Assembly (NCBI GenBank): GCA_018292915.2
Contig: JACVVK020000056.1
Location: 890,001-954,000, forward strand
Reading direction: 5' to 3'
From: Batillaria attramentaria
Lineage: Eukaryota > Mollusca > Gastropoda > Batillariidae
DNA length: 64,000 bases
Shown here in pieces: positions 47,401-58,818 of this stretch. Both the position numbers and the translations under genes were made by a program. Each line of letters starts with the position of its first letter. Within the stretch, counting starts at the first letter, position 1. The notes beneath the pieces were generated by a model. It saw only the letters and a list, made by a program, of their open reading frames with translations, was not told where the DNA came from and did no database searches.

Positions 47401-48412
47401 GCTGTTTTAGTTTTGCGTAAGAAAACACAACCGCTCAATGCTTTATCGACGCCGGCAAAAAACGAATGGCGAGAGCCTCTGGGAAAATCCGGTACGCGTA
47501 CACCCAAGTCGGACGATCATCATACGTGTATTTTTGTAGCTAAAACGTCGCGTCTGCCCCTCAGAAACGATCCGTATTGTATTTTTCTTTCTGTTGGTTT
47601 GATTATTCGATTTTTAAAAATCCAGATGAATGCTTCATCGGCGCGAAGATCGCATGGATGCTAACATTCATGAGCTGCAAAACGGCGACCGCGGGCTGGT
47701 CGTTGACGCTTCTGATTGGCTGACTGACGAGATCGGACGACAGCCATTGGCCAAACAACCACGCGATAATGCCGAACGGAATTTACCGGGGCGCGGGAAA
47801 AGTTGGATCGGAAAAGAAAGGAATTTTTTTTTTTTTTTTTTTTTTTTGAAAATAAGGATTTCCTTATTTGATGACTTTCAAAATAAGGAATTCCGCCATG
47901 AGGCGGAAAACTTTCACCCATGTAATAACAATGAGGATTAGTCTGGTGTCCAACCTCCTGCTGGATGTATGGAGAGGTTTACGCAATGTTTTTGTTGTTT
48001 ATTTACGATCAGAATCACACAAGTTTTGGTGAGCACCTCCCAAATACCCATATTGACAGTAAGTTTTGTGAATCTAGCATGAAAATTGACTGAGCTGTAG
48101 ACGTTAGAATGAAAATGCAAGCTCACCCTCGCTGTATGGCGAATTTTAAATATACTCTTGCAAAATTTATTGCGTTTTTGTTTATTCTCTTGCTTAGGTG
48201 ATTCCCTGTACCCGTCAGAGCCAGACATTTACGGCGTCGAACCTGCACTTGTGATGGACAAGACTCTAGAGGAACTGGAAGCAATCTCTCCAAAACGCCA
48301 TCGAGGCGTACGCCAACCACCACCTAAAGATTCTAAACCAGGAAGCCGACCAAAGTTTACCCTGGAATGCAATGTACAGCCAAGATTTGGGCATGTTAAA
48401 CCTGTGTTATGA
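44490..48412 (+). CDS. NUDT19: Nudix hydrolase 19-like protein, copy 2 (intact paralog)
   Basis: Exons: 44490-45254, 45833-46040 and 48198-48412 (TGA), with the same GT-AG sites and phases (0,1) as copy 1, giving 395 residues. It differs from copy 1 by scattered substitutions and small in-frame changes (for example PIGD for PKFGD). The FPGG strand, the REXXEE nudix core, the LAPPQ block and the FGHVKP C-terminus are all kept. It arose in the tandem duplication shared with the RPP40 pseudogene. Its second intron is enlarged by a 1.8-kb transposon (46085-47922). An open frame with correct splice sites after the duplicate RPP40 decayed suggests selection; expression is unknown. Confidence 0.88.
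46085..47922 (-). mobile_element. Unclassified TIR element (copy B), with target duplication
   Basis: A perfect 12-bp TIR CATGGGTGAAAG .. CTTTCACCCATG is flanked by TAATA on both sides (46080-46084, 47923-47927; the region is AT-rich, so caution). It is inverted relative to copy A and 1838 bp long. It contains a G/C-rich arm at 46134-46217 and an internal 282-bp direct duplication. No protein. Confidence 0.8.
46209..46781. repeat. 282-bp tandem duplication inside TIR element copy B
   Basis: GCCCCCCGGAAAAAAACA starts at 46209 and again at 46491; both units run through GGCCTCTCGTGGCACCTGAG and end AAAGTGTAGTT. Copy A has the segment once. Confidence 0.85.
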
Positions 48413-50474
48413 TCGTAGGAATGGCATAATCATACTGCTGCCTGGCGTGATAAATGCTGTGTGATGTTCGTCGTGCGAGTGTGCAGTGCTGCATTTATAA
48501 CATACATCATTAAGGGACCAGTGCTGATACACAAAAAAGGCACAGACATCAGTGTGTTGTGACTATTACATGCTAATAATTCTGCCATGAAAGGGAGGTT
48601 GTGTGTGTGGGGGGGGGGAGGGGGGGGGGGGTCATCCTCTTCAGTTTTCCTTGTGTTGACTCTTGCACAAGATTTGTCATTCAACCCCAGGTTACTGCAG
48701 GCACACATTCTAATAAGCTTGTAGACGCTGACTAAAATCAAATCAAATTATCTTTATTTGTCCAGTCTTGTAAAAGCTGGAAAATTTTCTTTTGGTGCCC
48801 ACTCTGCACAATATAAAATAAGATTAAGAATATCATAACATAACAGTATACGCTATGGTAATTCCGATAATAAATTAGCCTAATTCAAACTGTCCTTGTA
48901 GGCTGCTGCTTTTTCTTCTGTGGTTTTAAGTAGTGCAGACACACTTAGCCGCGAAGTAGTCTTTGTTGCTTGTGCGGCGTGAAGCCCTAAAAATCAAGAA
49001 CTCGCCACTTTATTTTCTCTCTTCTTTTTTCTGTTGGACAATGAGGGAAAGAAACTGCCACTCTGATCCTTTTATACAGTTCTTGTCATTTTACTCTTCA
49101 AAGGATTGTTAAATAATTAAGAATAATTAAAATATGGATTTGACCTGTTGAACTTGCTGCCACCTGAATGATTCAAGGACTCCTTTTGGGAATACTGCCA
49201 CGAAATAGTCTGTGTTAGTTGTTTCTGCGGCTTCAAATTGTTTACTGTAGTGTTATAGCGGTAGATGTGTGGCATTTGCTTCTTTAGCCATGCATTTTCA
49301 TGAGTGTTCAAGCGGGGGGTACTGTCAGGATGCGAGGCAGTAAAAAACACCAACTCTCTCGATTGAAAACGACGAAGATTTATTTACAAACTCCAACTCA
49401 GGGCAAAACAACACAATTTGCTATGGATACAGCGGCATATGTTATGGAGCCGCGAATTAGTCTTTGTTGCTTATGCGGCCTCCTTCTTCTTTTTCTTCTG
49501 CCTGCTCACAATCATCTGGTTGATTATTCTAGCAGGGCGAGGGGTCTGCGCCAAAAAAGGAAAACGGGGGGGGGGGGGGGGCCTTAAGTCACTCGCTCAG
49601 CATATTTTATAATATATCAAGCATTTTATAGGCAGATCCACAAACTACTTTAGAAGAAATACACGACATGTCACTCCGCAAATCTTATCCTCCAGTCAGA
49701 ATAATGCAGACCATGGTAACGGCACTGTCTGTTGCGGCAAACTTTCTTCTTTGCTGGGCACACAATCCTGCAATCAAAATCGTAGGTCTGGTTTTGTTTG
49801 TAATAGTAAACATCCACATGGTGTTAAAAAAAAAAAATATTAAAAAAAATCGAATTCTGTGAAATATACTCCCAATGTGCCAGAAGTGGAAGGAATGAAC
49901 ATCAGTATTCACCAACAAATTTACACACACATGTTACAGAGGTAGCTCATGTAGTCATATGGGCTGCTTGCAATGTAGAGGTGGGTTCTGACTGTGCGCA
50001 CACTCTCAACAGACGTTCAAACAGTGTCCATTCCTTTATTCAAGGTTCAGAAGCAGGAGTTTATTCTCACAGTAATTCGGTTGATCAGTTGATGATTGAA
50101 TGAATTGATGGATGAACTGACGGAATGACAGAATAACACCCTTGACTTTCTGACAAAGGTGACTTCAAATATGACACAAAGTTGGGTCAACAGTGATAGT
50201 AACGGCCCAAGCTCATAGCTCCACAGTTCCAGGTAGAAGTGACTGTACTGAGCTCCACAAAACCGGTTACAAGGCATGAGTACAGTTCATGCATGCTTGA
50301 CACACATAACAGGAAATCGTGTGGGTGACTAGCTTATGGGAGAAACACAGTGCAGGCCACTATGGCTACATGGTAATGTCCCCGTAGAAAAACTAAACAA
50401 AAGTCCAAGAAACTCTTGCTAACTACTGGTTATTGAACCAACCATATAGTTATTTATACAAGAATATTACTAAT
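48413..50474. other. 3' flank of NUDT19 copy 2 and intergenic DNA
   Basis: Paralogous to the copy 1 3' flank until about 49250. It also holds a retroelement-like (AATC)n-TTATCTTTATTTGTCC end at 48735-48890 and two copies of the short motif AGTCTTTGTTGCTT (48960, 49458). G homopolymers occur near 48610-48630 and 49566-49580. No gene recognised. Confidence 0.5.
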
Positions 50475-50621
50475 TGACTAAAGACCTTGTTTGCCCTATT
50501 TACTAATCAGACATGAAGAAGAAACGGAAACGGTAATGACTGCGAAGTGGTTACAAGTTAAGCAAATAAAAGCGACACAAAAGGGACAGAAACCACTTAA
50601 CTTTGACAAAGGACGGCACAG

Positions 50622-50653
50622 GTCGACGTTTCGGCTTACGCCTTCTTCAGGAC
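50622..50653 (-). ncRNA. Minimal hammerhead-ribozyme motif in PLE pLTR (copy 1)
   Basis: On the minus strand: GTC-CTGAAGA, a stem II GGC/GCC closed by GTAA, then GAAA, CGTC and GAC. The conserved CUGANGA and GAAA boxes, a GUC cleavage site, and a 3-bp stem I (GTC/GAC) are visible; stem III is minimal, as reported for Penelope-element hammerheads, which may act as dimers. Confidence 0.65.
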
Positions 50654-50818
50654 ATAAACAAATGGGACATAACTTCAACAAACAAGCAAAAGGTAACTCT
50701 GCGGACGTACTGACATACACGGCGCGGAAAAAAAAAAAAAAAAAAAGGGTGGGCGAGAAAAGGACCAGAAAAAAATAGCAAAATTATCACAACACCCATC
50801 CTTAGGTGACAGAAGACC

Positions 50819-51124
50819 ATGGACTGTTGCGACAATACAAACCTCATATACGCCATCATCTGTACCGCATGTCACAAACTGTATGTTGGGGAAACTGGAC
50901 GTAGCCTGGCAACACGCTTTGCTGAACATATCGCCGACACCAGACACAACAGAATAAAACCCGTTGCCGTGCATTTCAATTCTGCAGGCCACTCCATCTT
51001 AAACATGACAGTAACTGGCCTGTGGCTTATGCACGGTGACGCCACAGACAGACGCGACATGGAGTCGCACATTATTCAGCGCCTGGGAAGTCAGGCCCCG
51101 GGTGGTTTGAACGAAAAGCCGTAA
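50819..51124 (+). pseudogene. GIY-YIG endonuclease domain of a Penelope-like element
   Basis: About 100 residues with LIYAIICTACHKLYVGETGRS (first half GIY-YIG-like), TRFAEHIADTRHN, KPVAVHFNSAGHS and a C-terminal RRDMESHIIQRLGSQAPGGLN. This is the C-terminal nuclease typical of Penelope-like retroelements. The upstream reverse transcriptase is absent: the frame begins at the edge of the inverted pLTR. Stop TAA at 51122. Confidence 0.8.
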
Positions 51125-51182
51125 CATAACCCTCTGAACTTTTTTCACACACAATCCATGGTCCTTGTCACCAAAGGATGGG

Positions 51183-52196
51183 CAGAGCTTCAGATTGTCG
51201 GCGCGCCCGCGCCATTGACGCGTGAAATATCAAAATGACGCGCAAGAGTTAATGTGTATGCGCCAGTGTGGCGCGCGCACTTTTGGCCTTCTGCACATCG
51301 GAGTAGTCCTAGTGAAACTAAAAACATCGCGTCTCTGCACTGCCTTGCCTGCCCAACATGTATCGTATCGCAGCACGTCATTGGATGACAGATCTTCCCG
51401 AAAGCCAATCCGCGAATACCTTACTTATGTTACTTGGTGATGCCAACATCGCTGAATAAACGTGAATCTCATTGGTTTTCTATATTAGGAACATCCAATG
51501 AAAACTCGTATATTAACAGAGCGTTGGCTTGGACGTCTGCAGATTCCGAGAACTGAATGCTTGTTTCTGTATCAACTGCTCCATCAAAAATGTCGAAAAA
51601 ACCATCGGCGAAGAAAATAAAATTGGTGGCAGGCCAATCTCTGCTCACATTTGCTCGGACTAAATCTGCAGCTGCAAGTAGGTCGTTTTCATATTCAACG
51701 CTGCAATTGAACGCTGCAACGCGTCGGCGTGAGAGATCTATATGATGCTTTTCCCCCCAACGGCATGACTTCGTTTCCAAAGTGAAAATGATGGGTCATG
51801 ATGAATTCTAACAGAAAGGTCGGGGAGAAAAAGTTGGAGGGAGGAAAGTAGGCCTAAACTGTGTGTGGGGAGGCTGCCCGGGGGGGGGGGGGAGGAGGCT
51901 GAGAGAGAGAGAAAGAGAGAGAGACAGGCCTTTGTACAGCTCCCAACAACCCAGCTAATTTTAAGGATAATATCATAACCTTTGTAAATGTCACACATTT
52001 TCATTTGAAAACATGCATGTCAGGAAAAACTCTCTCTCTCTGTGCTTCCTTACTAAGTTTGTGTGTGTGTGTGTGTGTGTGTGTGCTTCCTTACTAAGTT
52101 TCTGTAGTTTAGCAACGACAAGGTTGTAAACTGGCCGATGGCCAAAATCTTATACCATTGAAAAATAAAGGTTTGTCATTGTCATTCTCTCTCTCA

Positions 52197-52238
<42 letters not shown>

Positions 52239-52463
52239 GCCGGACCCAACTTCCAAAACATGCCCTTTGAAAAACAAGCTGTTCAGGTGTGGGCACAGAA
52301 AAGAAGGCGCTACCTCTTCAAGGACTAAATAAAGTTAGTACACCTCTGACTTTTTTTCGTTTCCAGATTTTGTCAATGACCCATCATTTTGAAAATTGAC
52401 CCCTCATTTTGCTCAGCCATGGGTCATTGGGCCCATGACATTTAAAAACAATCTGAAGCTCTG
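51183..52463. mobile_element. hAT-like element inserted in a Penelope pLTR
   Basis: A perfect 16-bp TIR CAGAGCTTCAGATTGT .. ACAATCTGAAGCTCTG is flanked by a perfect 6-bp duplication GATGGG (51177-51182, 52464-52469). Removing it rejoins the pLTR sequence AAAGGATGGG|TGTTGTGA. Inside, a plus-strand frame near 51590 (MSKKPSAKKIKLVAGQSLL) resembles the start of an hAT-type transposase. A (GT)n and (CA)n are also included. Confidence 0.85.
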
Positions 52464-52721
52464 GATGGGTGTTGTGATTGCTAATTTTCACTATTCTTTT
52501 TTGTTCTTTTCTGCCCAACATTTTTTTTTTTTTTTTTTTCACACACAGTCCATGGTCTTCTGTCACCTAAGGATGGGTGTTGTGATAATTTTGCTATTTT
52601 TTTCTGTTCCTTTTCTCGCCCACCCTTTTTTTTTTTTTTTTTTTTTTCCGCGCCGTGTATGTCAGTACGTCCGCAGAGTTACCTTTTGCTTGTTTGTTGA
52701 AGTTATGTCCCATTTGTTTAT

Positions 52722-52753
52722 GTCCTGAAGAAGGCGTAAGCCGAAACGTCGAC
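52722..52753 (+). ncRNA. Minimal hammerhead-ribozyme motif in PLE pLTR (copy 2)
   Basis: Identical core to the motif at 50622-50653 but on the plus strand: GTCCTGAAGA, GGC-GTAA-GCC, GAAACGTC, GAC. Predicted cleavage after the GTC at about 52750. Confidence 0.65.
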
Positions 52754-52830
52754 CTGTGCCGTCCTTTGTCAAAGTTAAGTGGTTTCTGTCCCTTTTGTGT
52801 CGCTTTTATTTGCTTAATCAGACATGTTTA

Positions 52831-53960
52831 CTACTAATGAAATATTTACAATTGGAATGCATGTCACTAAAAGGAATTGATTTATTTTATGTTACTAACT
52901 TTTATAATTTATTGTAACTCATCACTAACCGTGATCAAGTATATTAAGTCTGCTATAACCGGCCAACAAACCAGTTGCCAAACAGCACCAATTCCACTCT
53001 ACCTCTCGGCTACTCATGCATTCTTGAGTCACTCTGTCACATTCATACTTCAAACACTCACTTTCTCTCGCTCTCCCTCCCCCCCCCCCCCTCCACGGAT
53101 AGGTGTAGGGGGGGGGGGGGTATATATGCACACACGAAGGGTTCACTGTCAACGCATTTGTAAACGGTTGCAGATCTTTATGCGTGCAGCGTTTATTCAG
53201 TAGTTTTGTCGGAATCTGTTTTCCAACCCTGAACTATAAAGTCAGGTAGTCAGTATAGACCCCGCCCGTATTCAAGTATTAAGGGCAGCATTGGTAAACT
53301 TGCTAAATCCTTTTATAAATCTTAATATCGTCAACTTTCTTTACGATACTTGGTGATAATGACTCATCTCACGAATAAATATGACTGTGACTTTCACTCT
53401 ACATAAGACGGCCCCATGGGCTCGCCTTCACGCGTCAAGACCAGGTTCTTGAGGCAGGGCTGATTTCGCTGAGCTTCAGTGCCCACCCGGCCCTTATTTT
53501 CTTTCTTATTTCTGTCTCCACCGGTCCATTCACCTGTCTTTTGCTCCCTTAAACTCTCCTCGGGGGGACTCTCAGGTGTGGTGTTTTCCCAAACCGCCTC
53601 ACGGCGGGGAGGTTCCGTGTTGGAGCCAAACTGCATCCCAGGCATGTTGTCTTCATTTGGTAACTAAGGAAGTTTCTTTTCTACCTCTCTCAGTCTGTCC
53701 CTCACCAGCCCATTCGCCAGTCTCTTCCTCTTGTAAACCTCCCGAATTTAGCCGCTCTGTCCTCCCTTTCATCTCTCATCGGATTTCTAAGTTCGGCCCT
53801 TCCATCTGTATTTCTTCTGTTTAAACTCTTACTCGTGTCTGCACAACCAGTGGTTACGAATAAGTAATGTTGGGCATGTGCTGCGAACTGGTTTATTGCG
53901 CCTAGGACATGATAAGTTTCAATATTTGCTGTATATGCGCGTAGCATTTATGTTTGTTTT
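52831..53960. other. Intergenic, low-complexity C/G tracts
   Basis: Poly-C at ~53080-53091 and poly-G at ~53108-53120. A minus-strand open stretch at 53394-53645 has no recognisable domain and is not called a gene. Confidence 0.4.
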
Positions 53961-53966
53961 TCCTAG

Positions 53967-54130
53967 TTGTAATTAATAATAATAATAATAATAATAAATA
54001 TTTATATAGCGCCTAACCTTATCTAAGCTCTAGGCGCTTTACATAAAATACATATTTATTCGTATTAAGACATTAAAAACACACAAGACAGATAAAACAA
54101 ACACAAGACAAGTAAAACTGATAAAACATA
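53967..54130. repeat. (AAT)n-anchored short interspersed repeat
   Basis: (AAT)n followed by ATTTATATAGCGCC, CTAAGCTCTAGGCGCTTTAC and ACATAAAATACAT is the antisense 3' end of a common SINE-type tail. Weaker relatives occur at 2127-2190, 30926-31050 and 57611-57680. Confidence 0.6.
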
Positions 54131-54387
54131 ATTGCTATGTGTTTTCTACGCTTATTTTTGTAATCGGGAGTACGATAAATTAGCATGAAGGTGCAACGTC
54201 TCGTGCATGTCCAAGTTGTATACTGCCCCTTAGCCGGACCAGTTTGCATCAGTCGTCCAAAATTACTTTTGTTGTTGTTGTTGTTGTTGTTGTTGTTTTT
54301 TCACGCAGTGCAGGCACACTTAGCCGCGAAATAGTCTTTGTTGCTTGTGCGGCGTTATAAGCCCTAAAACCTCACTCACTCACTCTG

Positions 54388-54597
54388 TCATTTGCTGTAT
54401 TCGTGCTTTGTTTTCGTGCCACGACGAGCACATTTCAGCTGTGTGGCGCATGGTTGGATGAGATGGTCGATCCTGTAATGTTGGATTTGCTCCGGAACCT
54501 GGTGCTCTGATGTTGCAAATCCTCTCAGGCGTCCTGGAGTTGAGCGACGAGGACCACGAGCGAGGCAGGCTCTGGCAATGGTGCGGCGGACAGCCAT
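54388..54597 (-). pseudogene. Possible piggyBac-type transposase C-terminal fragment
   Basis: The minus-strand frame ends IDHLIQPCATQLKCARRGTK followed by TKHEYSK and a stop. The His-then-Cys spacing recalls the C-terminal Cys-rich finger of piggyBac-like transposases, but it is cut before the remaining Cys residues. By-eye assignment only. Confidence 0.35.
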
Positions 54598-54715
54598 GAG
54601 TCTTTGTCTTCTCGATATTTTCTTGCGTCAGTCGGTACAGGTGCCAAACCTGCTGGATGCAAATATTTATTATTTCTTTTGTACGAGGCGTCTAGTATAT
54701 GAAAGAAATGACCAA

Positions 54716-55159
54716 GGGTGAAAGTTTTCCGTGTGGGGCACGGAATCCGTATTTTTCTCGATAAGAGATAAGGTCATCTCATAAAGTCTCATCGCTTGCA
54801 CAGGACCATTTAAAAAAGCAAACAAACAAAAAGACGAACCAAATAACGAAACACACACGATGACTTTCTGACCTGAACCGTGAAAGCTGGCAATTTTGAA
54901 AATACTGAAACTTCTTTTCCTAGGCCGGGGTCCAGGGGCCGCCCAGGCCCCTGCGGGGTGCAGGGGAGGAGCCCTGCAGGGGGGACCAGGGGGGCAACGC
55001 TCCCCGGGGAAAAAAAAAGAATTTTGTCAAATTTAAGAGCCAATTCTAGGCCTCTCGTGGCACCTGAGAGCACTTGATAGCTATTCTTATCTACCACATT
55101 TCCCTTCAAATTTCAACCCTTAGACTCGAGCTGTTACAGACCTCTTGTTGCTGTACACG
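54716..55159. mobile_element. Fragments of the CATGGGTGAAAG TIR element (copy C)
   Basis: 54716-54761 matches the left end of copy A (CCGTGTGGGGCACGGAATCC). 54880-55159 matches the G/C-rich arm end of copy B in the same inverted orientation (GTGAAAGCTGGCAATTTTG onward). The centre is deleted or replaced. Confidence 0.7.
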
Positions 55160-55250
55160 TCTCTAAATGGTTTTGAAATGTCACTTTCAGAAATGTCAAA
55201 GATGTGGCTTGTGAAATGGTGCTTGAATAAAGTACACGGTATAAATAAAA

Positions 55251-55251
<1 letters not shown>

Positions 55252-55293
<42 letters not shown>

Positions 55294-55300
55294 ACGCGCG
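55252..55300 (+). repeat. (GT)n microsatellite
   Basis: (GT)n running into GCACGCGCGCGAGCG. Confidence 0.9.
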
Positions 55301-55810
55301 CGAGCGTTGAAGTTGTGTACAGAATCATGCATCTCAGAGCACGTCTGAGGAATGACAGCACATGCAAATTTTGCGAACCGCACAGATTTAAAAAAAAAAA
55401 AAAAAAAAAAAACAGATAAACTAAATTTTCAACTCGAGGATTCTGTGTTTACGTTAGTGCCTTGTTTTTCGGCCCTCAACTTCATGCACCAAGCATATCG
55501 TCCGCTGCAAGGTCGACAGGAAACTGAAAACAAGACGAGGCTGCGTAAATTTTAACAGCCGGCAAAAGTTCACGCACTTTCCGTCGGTTGATGACTAAGA
55601 AAGCCATTTAACCGTTCTTACTTCTATGTTTTCTTTTGTTTTTAGCCTCTTGATTTACGTGTACCGGCTCGATTCAGTTAACCTTCGCCATACGTTGCGG
55701 GTGCTTTCATTTAAACGTCCGTAGCTCAGTCAAGTTTCACGCTAGATCCACGAAACTTTGTGGTTTTGTCAATCAATACGGTTTGTGGAAAGGTGCTCAC
55801 CCAAACTGAC

Positions 55811-55841
<31 letters not shown>

Positions 55842-56189
55842 TTGGGGGGGGGGGGTAATTTCGGTGCTAAACTAACAAGTAAATAAACAACGAAAACGTT
55901 GTATAATACGCCTTCTCTTCGTCAGGAGCATGGGTGCATTTGCGCTGTGCCCCACGATTCACAGCGCGCAAGTTTTCTTCTGTAAAGTCACGTATGGGTA
56001 CGTTTGCGTACGATGTACGGCACGCAAGTTTTTAGGCGACGTATGGCCAAGGTTAAACGTTCCGATGGCATCTCTATGCTCGGAAATGCCTATACGCTGC
56101 ACACCCTCTCTCAAGGATGTCTCAGAAGTCTCCCCAGAATAGTAACAAAGGCGTTGCTCCCAGGCGGCCTGTTTGAACTGGCTTTTATC
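55301..56189. other. Intergenic, nothing recognised
   Basis: Poly-A (55389-55411), a T-rich tract ending in poly-G (55811-55854), and no supported gene. Confidence 0.4.
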
Positions 56190-56262
56190 CCCCTCGTTGC
56201 CCCGTCTTTGATATAGCCCGCATGTGGTGGAAAAGGACGTTAAACCCCCAAACAACCACAGG
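56185..56262 (+). repeat. SINE family A tail fragment
   Basis: CTCGTTGCCCCGTCTTTGAT and GGTGGAAAAGGACGTTAAAC match the family A 3' part. Confidence 0.7.
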
Positions 56263-56946
56263 CAACATCTGGTATGACGACTGAGGTATCTTCCCGAAGC
56301 CAGTTATCATATACGATATTGTGCGATACGAGTTTTAAAAAAAGAAGAAGATTGTATATAAGATTGCATTGTATATATAAAGCTTGCAAACACTTTTTTC
56401 CCCGCTTGAAAGGATAAGGCGAGAGCGGAGAACGGACAAACACATGTAGATTAAATTTTCGTTTTTATTAAACACATTTTGCCAGATTTTTAATGCGAAA
56501 GTTCAAAAAAACAAAACAAAAAAAAAAAAAAAAAAACCCGACATCATTCGCTGCGCAGTTTCCTTCAAGGTCGGCGGATTTTTTTTTCTTCCCTCACGTC
56601 ACGCTCGCTTGAAATTTTTATCGTAGACAAATGGACGGCGAATACTTGACAAGGGAGTGTTTATAAGGTGTTTGTCCTATGCGCGCTCCATCCTAAATAC
56701 AAGTAGCACAGACGACGCCAGTTGAGATGTTATCAGATGCATAAAGGGCTCAAACCTTGGTAGAACCTTCATAATTATCTCATGAACATTTTAATGCAAT
56801 GATAATCAACTTTTTTTTTTCACTGGAAAAAAAAAAAGACAGACAGACGGAATGAACTAAAAACAAGAATAATGAGATTGACGATTTGAAATGTCAGTCG
56901 ACCAAATTTTAATTGTACGTGCTTGCGTAAAGAAACTTTCCCAAAC

Positions 56947-56947
<1 letters not shown>

Positions 56948-57016
<69 letters not shown>

Positions 57017-57045
57017 CGTGTGTGTGTGTGTGTGTGCGTGCGTTT
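56948..57045 (+). repeat. Long (GT)n microsatellite
   Basis: Nearly 100 bp of (GT)n with GCGT interruptions toward its 3' end; the longest dinucleotide array in the window. Confidence 0.95.
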
Positions 57046-58814
57046 TAATTATAGCTCACGTAGGACTTACTCGTACATGCGCATTTCCTTTGACTTTTCT
57101 ACTTCTTCTAATCGTTCCTTGTCGTTCATCCTTGAGAAGCTGCGGCCTCAGCTTACGTCCTAGAAAAACAGATATTGAGAGCGTGTCTAACTTTTTTTTT
57201 TTTAAATTAGAGCATCTATGCCTGTAGTTTCAGTTTACTAAGGAACAGTGGTAGGATTTTTTTTTTTTTTTTAACCCACAAAAGTGATGCTTCGCCGTTT
57301 TGTTTTAACCCTTCTACTTTCCACGACAACAGTGAGAAATAGGCCAAATTCGTGCATTGGTAATCCCTTTCCCTGCAGCCCCCGCCCCCCCCCCCCCCCC
57401 CCCCCCCCCCCCCCTACATGCTGCAGTCCCTTCAGCACAGACATTGATTGAAATGATTGATTTGGCATGCACGTTTCTTGCAAATTGCGGCTGCTATATT
57501 CGGCTGCCAGACACATAATACAGTATACATAATACATGTACTTTTATTTTATCGGTTTGATGAATGAATTATCCGAAACCGCCGCGGGCATAAGACGTCC
57601 GAATGTGCAGATAATAATAATAATGACATTACTTATAACCTATCAGATACTAACAGTTCTAAGCGCTTAAAAATAATGTGAATAGGAATAAATAATATAT
57701 ATATCTTTCTTTATTTGGCCGGCATGGCGACAAACCTGGGCCCGCATGTAAAAGTCGGGGTTAGGGAGTTTAGCCCCCGGGTTAGAGTCTAACCTCGAAC
57801 TAAACTAGCTCTAGGGTTAAATTTTCTGTTGTTGTTTTTATTTTTTTTTTTAATGAGGAAGCGGGTCCATTCCAGTAAGGTGCCTATGCCGTTATAGAAG
57901 GATTTTTGTCTTTCTTTCTTCGCGTCCTTTTTTATTTAATTTTGTATTGGGGTTTCTTTTGTCCTAGTCTGGGTTAGGCACGTAGCCGTGGGTTAGATTA
58001 ACCTCGAGTTTTACATACGGGCCCAGCACTCTTACCAAACAGAGCATTATGATTGGACAAAAAGTGTCCCAGGGTGCTTCAGCCAGTCCGGGAGAGCCTG
58101 AGTGTTGTAAAAATACTGTTTGTTACAGCAAGACGAAAATCGTGCGTCCCCTGTGACGCACTGTTCTCAAATTGGTGCGTCAATTTAAGAGTTTTGTGCG
58201 TACAGATACTAGTACACCTGTGCGTAATCGGAAACACTGGGAAACGGACAACGGTAGGGATAGAACGCTTCGCACGAAATGCGAGACCAGTGGAGCAACC
58301 CACTACACCACGCTGACCGCCATGATGACAGGCTGTACATAGAGGCTGTACGAAATACATTCCCCATCCCCTAAAAATGCGCCTCCTCAGAATATGTGTA
58401 GAGCAGCAAACCTCCATGCATTATTTTCTTACGTACGGGGGGTGGGGGTGGGGGGATGGGGGGTAAAAATGATTCATCGCCGCTGGTTCAGTTTCGACCT
58501 TCGAGTACGTTCCCTTTTCGCGCTTAAGGCCGTGACGAAGGAGGTCGGTTCTTTGTGCACGTGCAGTTCACGCGTGGTAAGGTGGAGGAGTTTGAACGAC
58601 CGAGATTTGGAGAGGATGATTTGCTGAGTTGTGGATTGGGGCTGGAATACACCCCCCCCCCCCCCCCCCCCCAACAAGTGTGCAAAGTCCATTCTCTTAC
58701 CGACGGCCCATAACCTTCTTTTTTTTTAAATGCCGACGTGTGTCAAAAAAAGAAAAGAAAAAAAAAGAGTATATCTACGAAATACTTAACCCTCTGATGT
58801 CTGTAAACTTTTAA
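57046..58814. other. Intergenic, repeat debris
   Basis: Contains AACCTCGAACTAAACTAG (57798 on), the inverse of the block at 28945, an (AAT)n site at 57611, a G-rich run near 58438-58462 and a C tract near 58653-58671. No gene recognised. Confidence 0.4.
57380..57414. repeat. Poly-C tract
   Basis: A run of about 30 C with a single G near its start. Such tracts are prone to sequencing-length error. Confidence 0.9.
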
Positions 58815-58818
58815 TGGG

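Larger units (their letters stand above)
50475..52830. mobile_element. Penelope-like element remnant with inverted pLTRs
   Basis: A ~300-bp segment at 50511-50818 (minus orientation) is repeated in plus orientation at about 52541-52825, nearly identical (CGCGCC, the HHR motif, GGGTGGGCGAGAAAAGG and its complement). Between them lie a GIY-YIG coding tail (50819-51124) and the start of another plus-oriented pLTR (51141-51182, continuing at 52470) interrupted by an hAT-like element. The reverse transcriptase part is missing. Confidence 0.75.

Noticed and set aside
53394..53645. 83-residue minus-strand frame
   Set aside because: Charged, low-information sequence without domain, splice context or repeat match.
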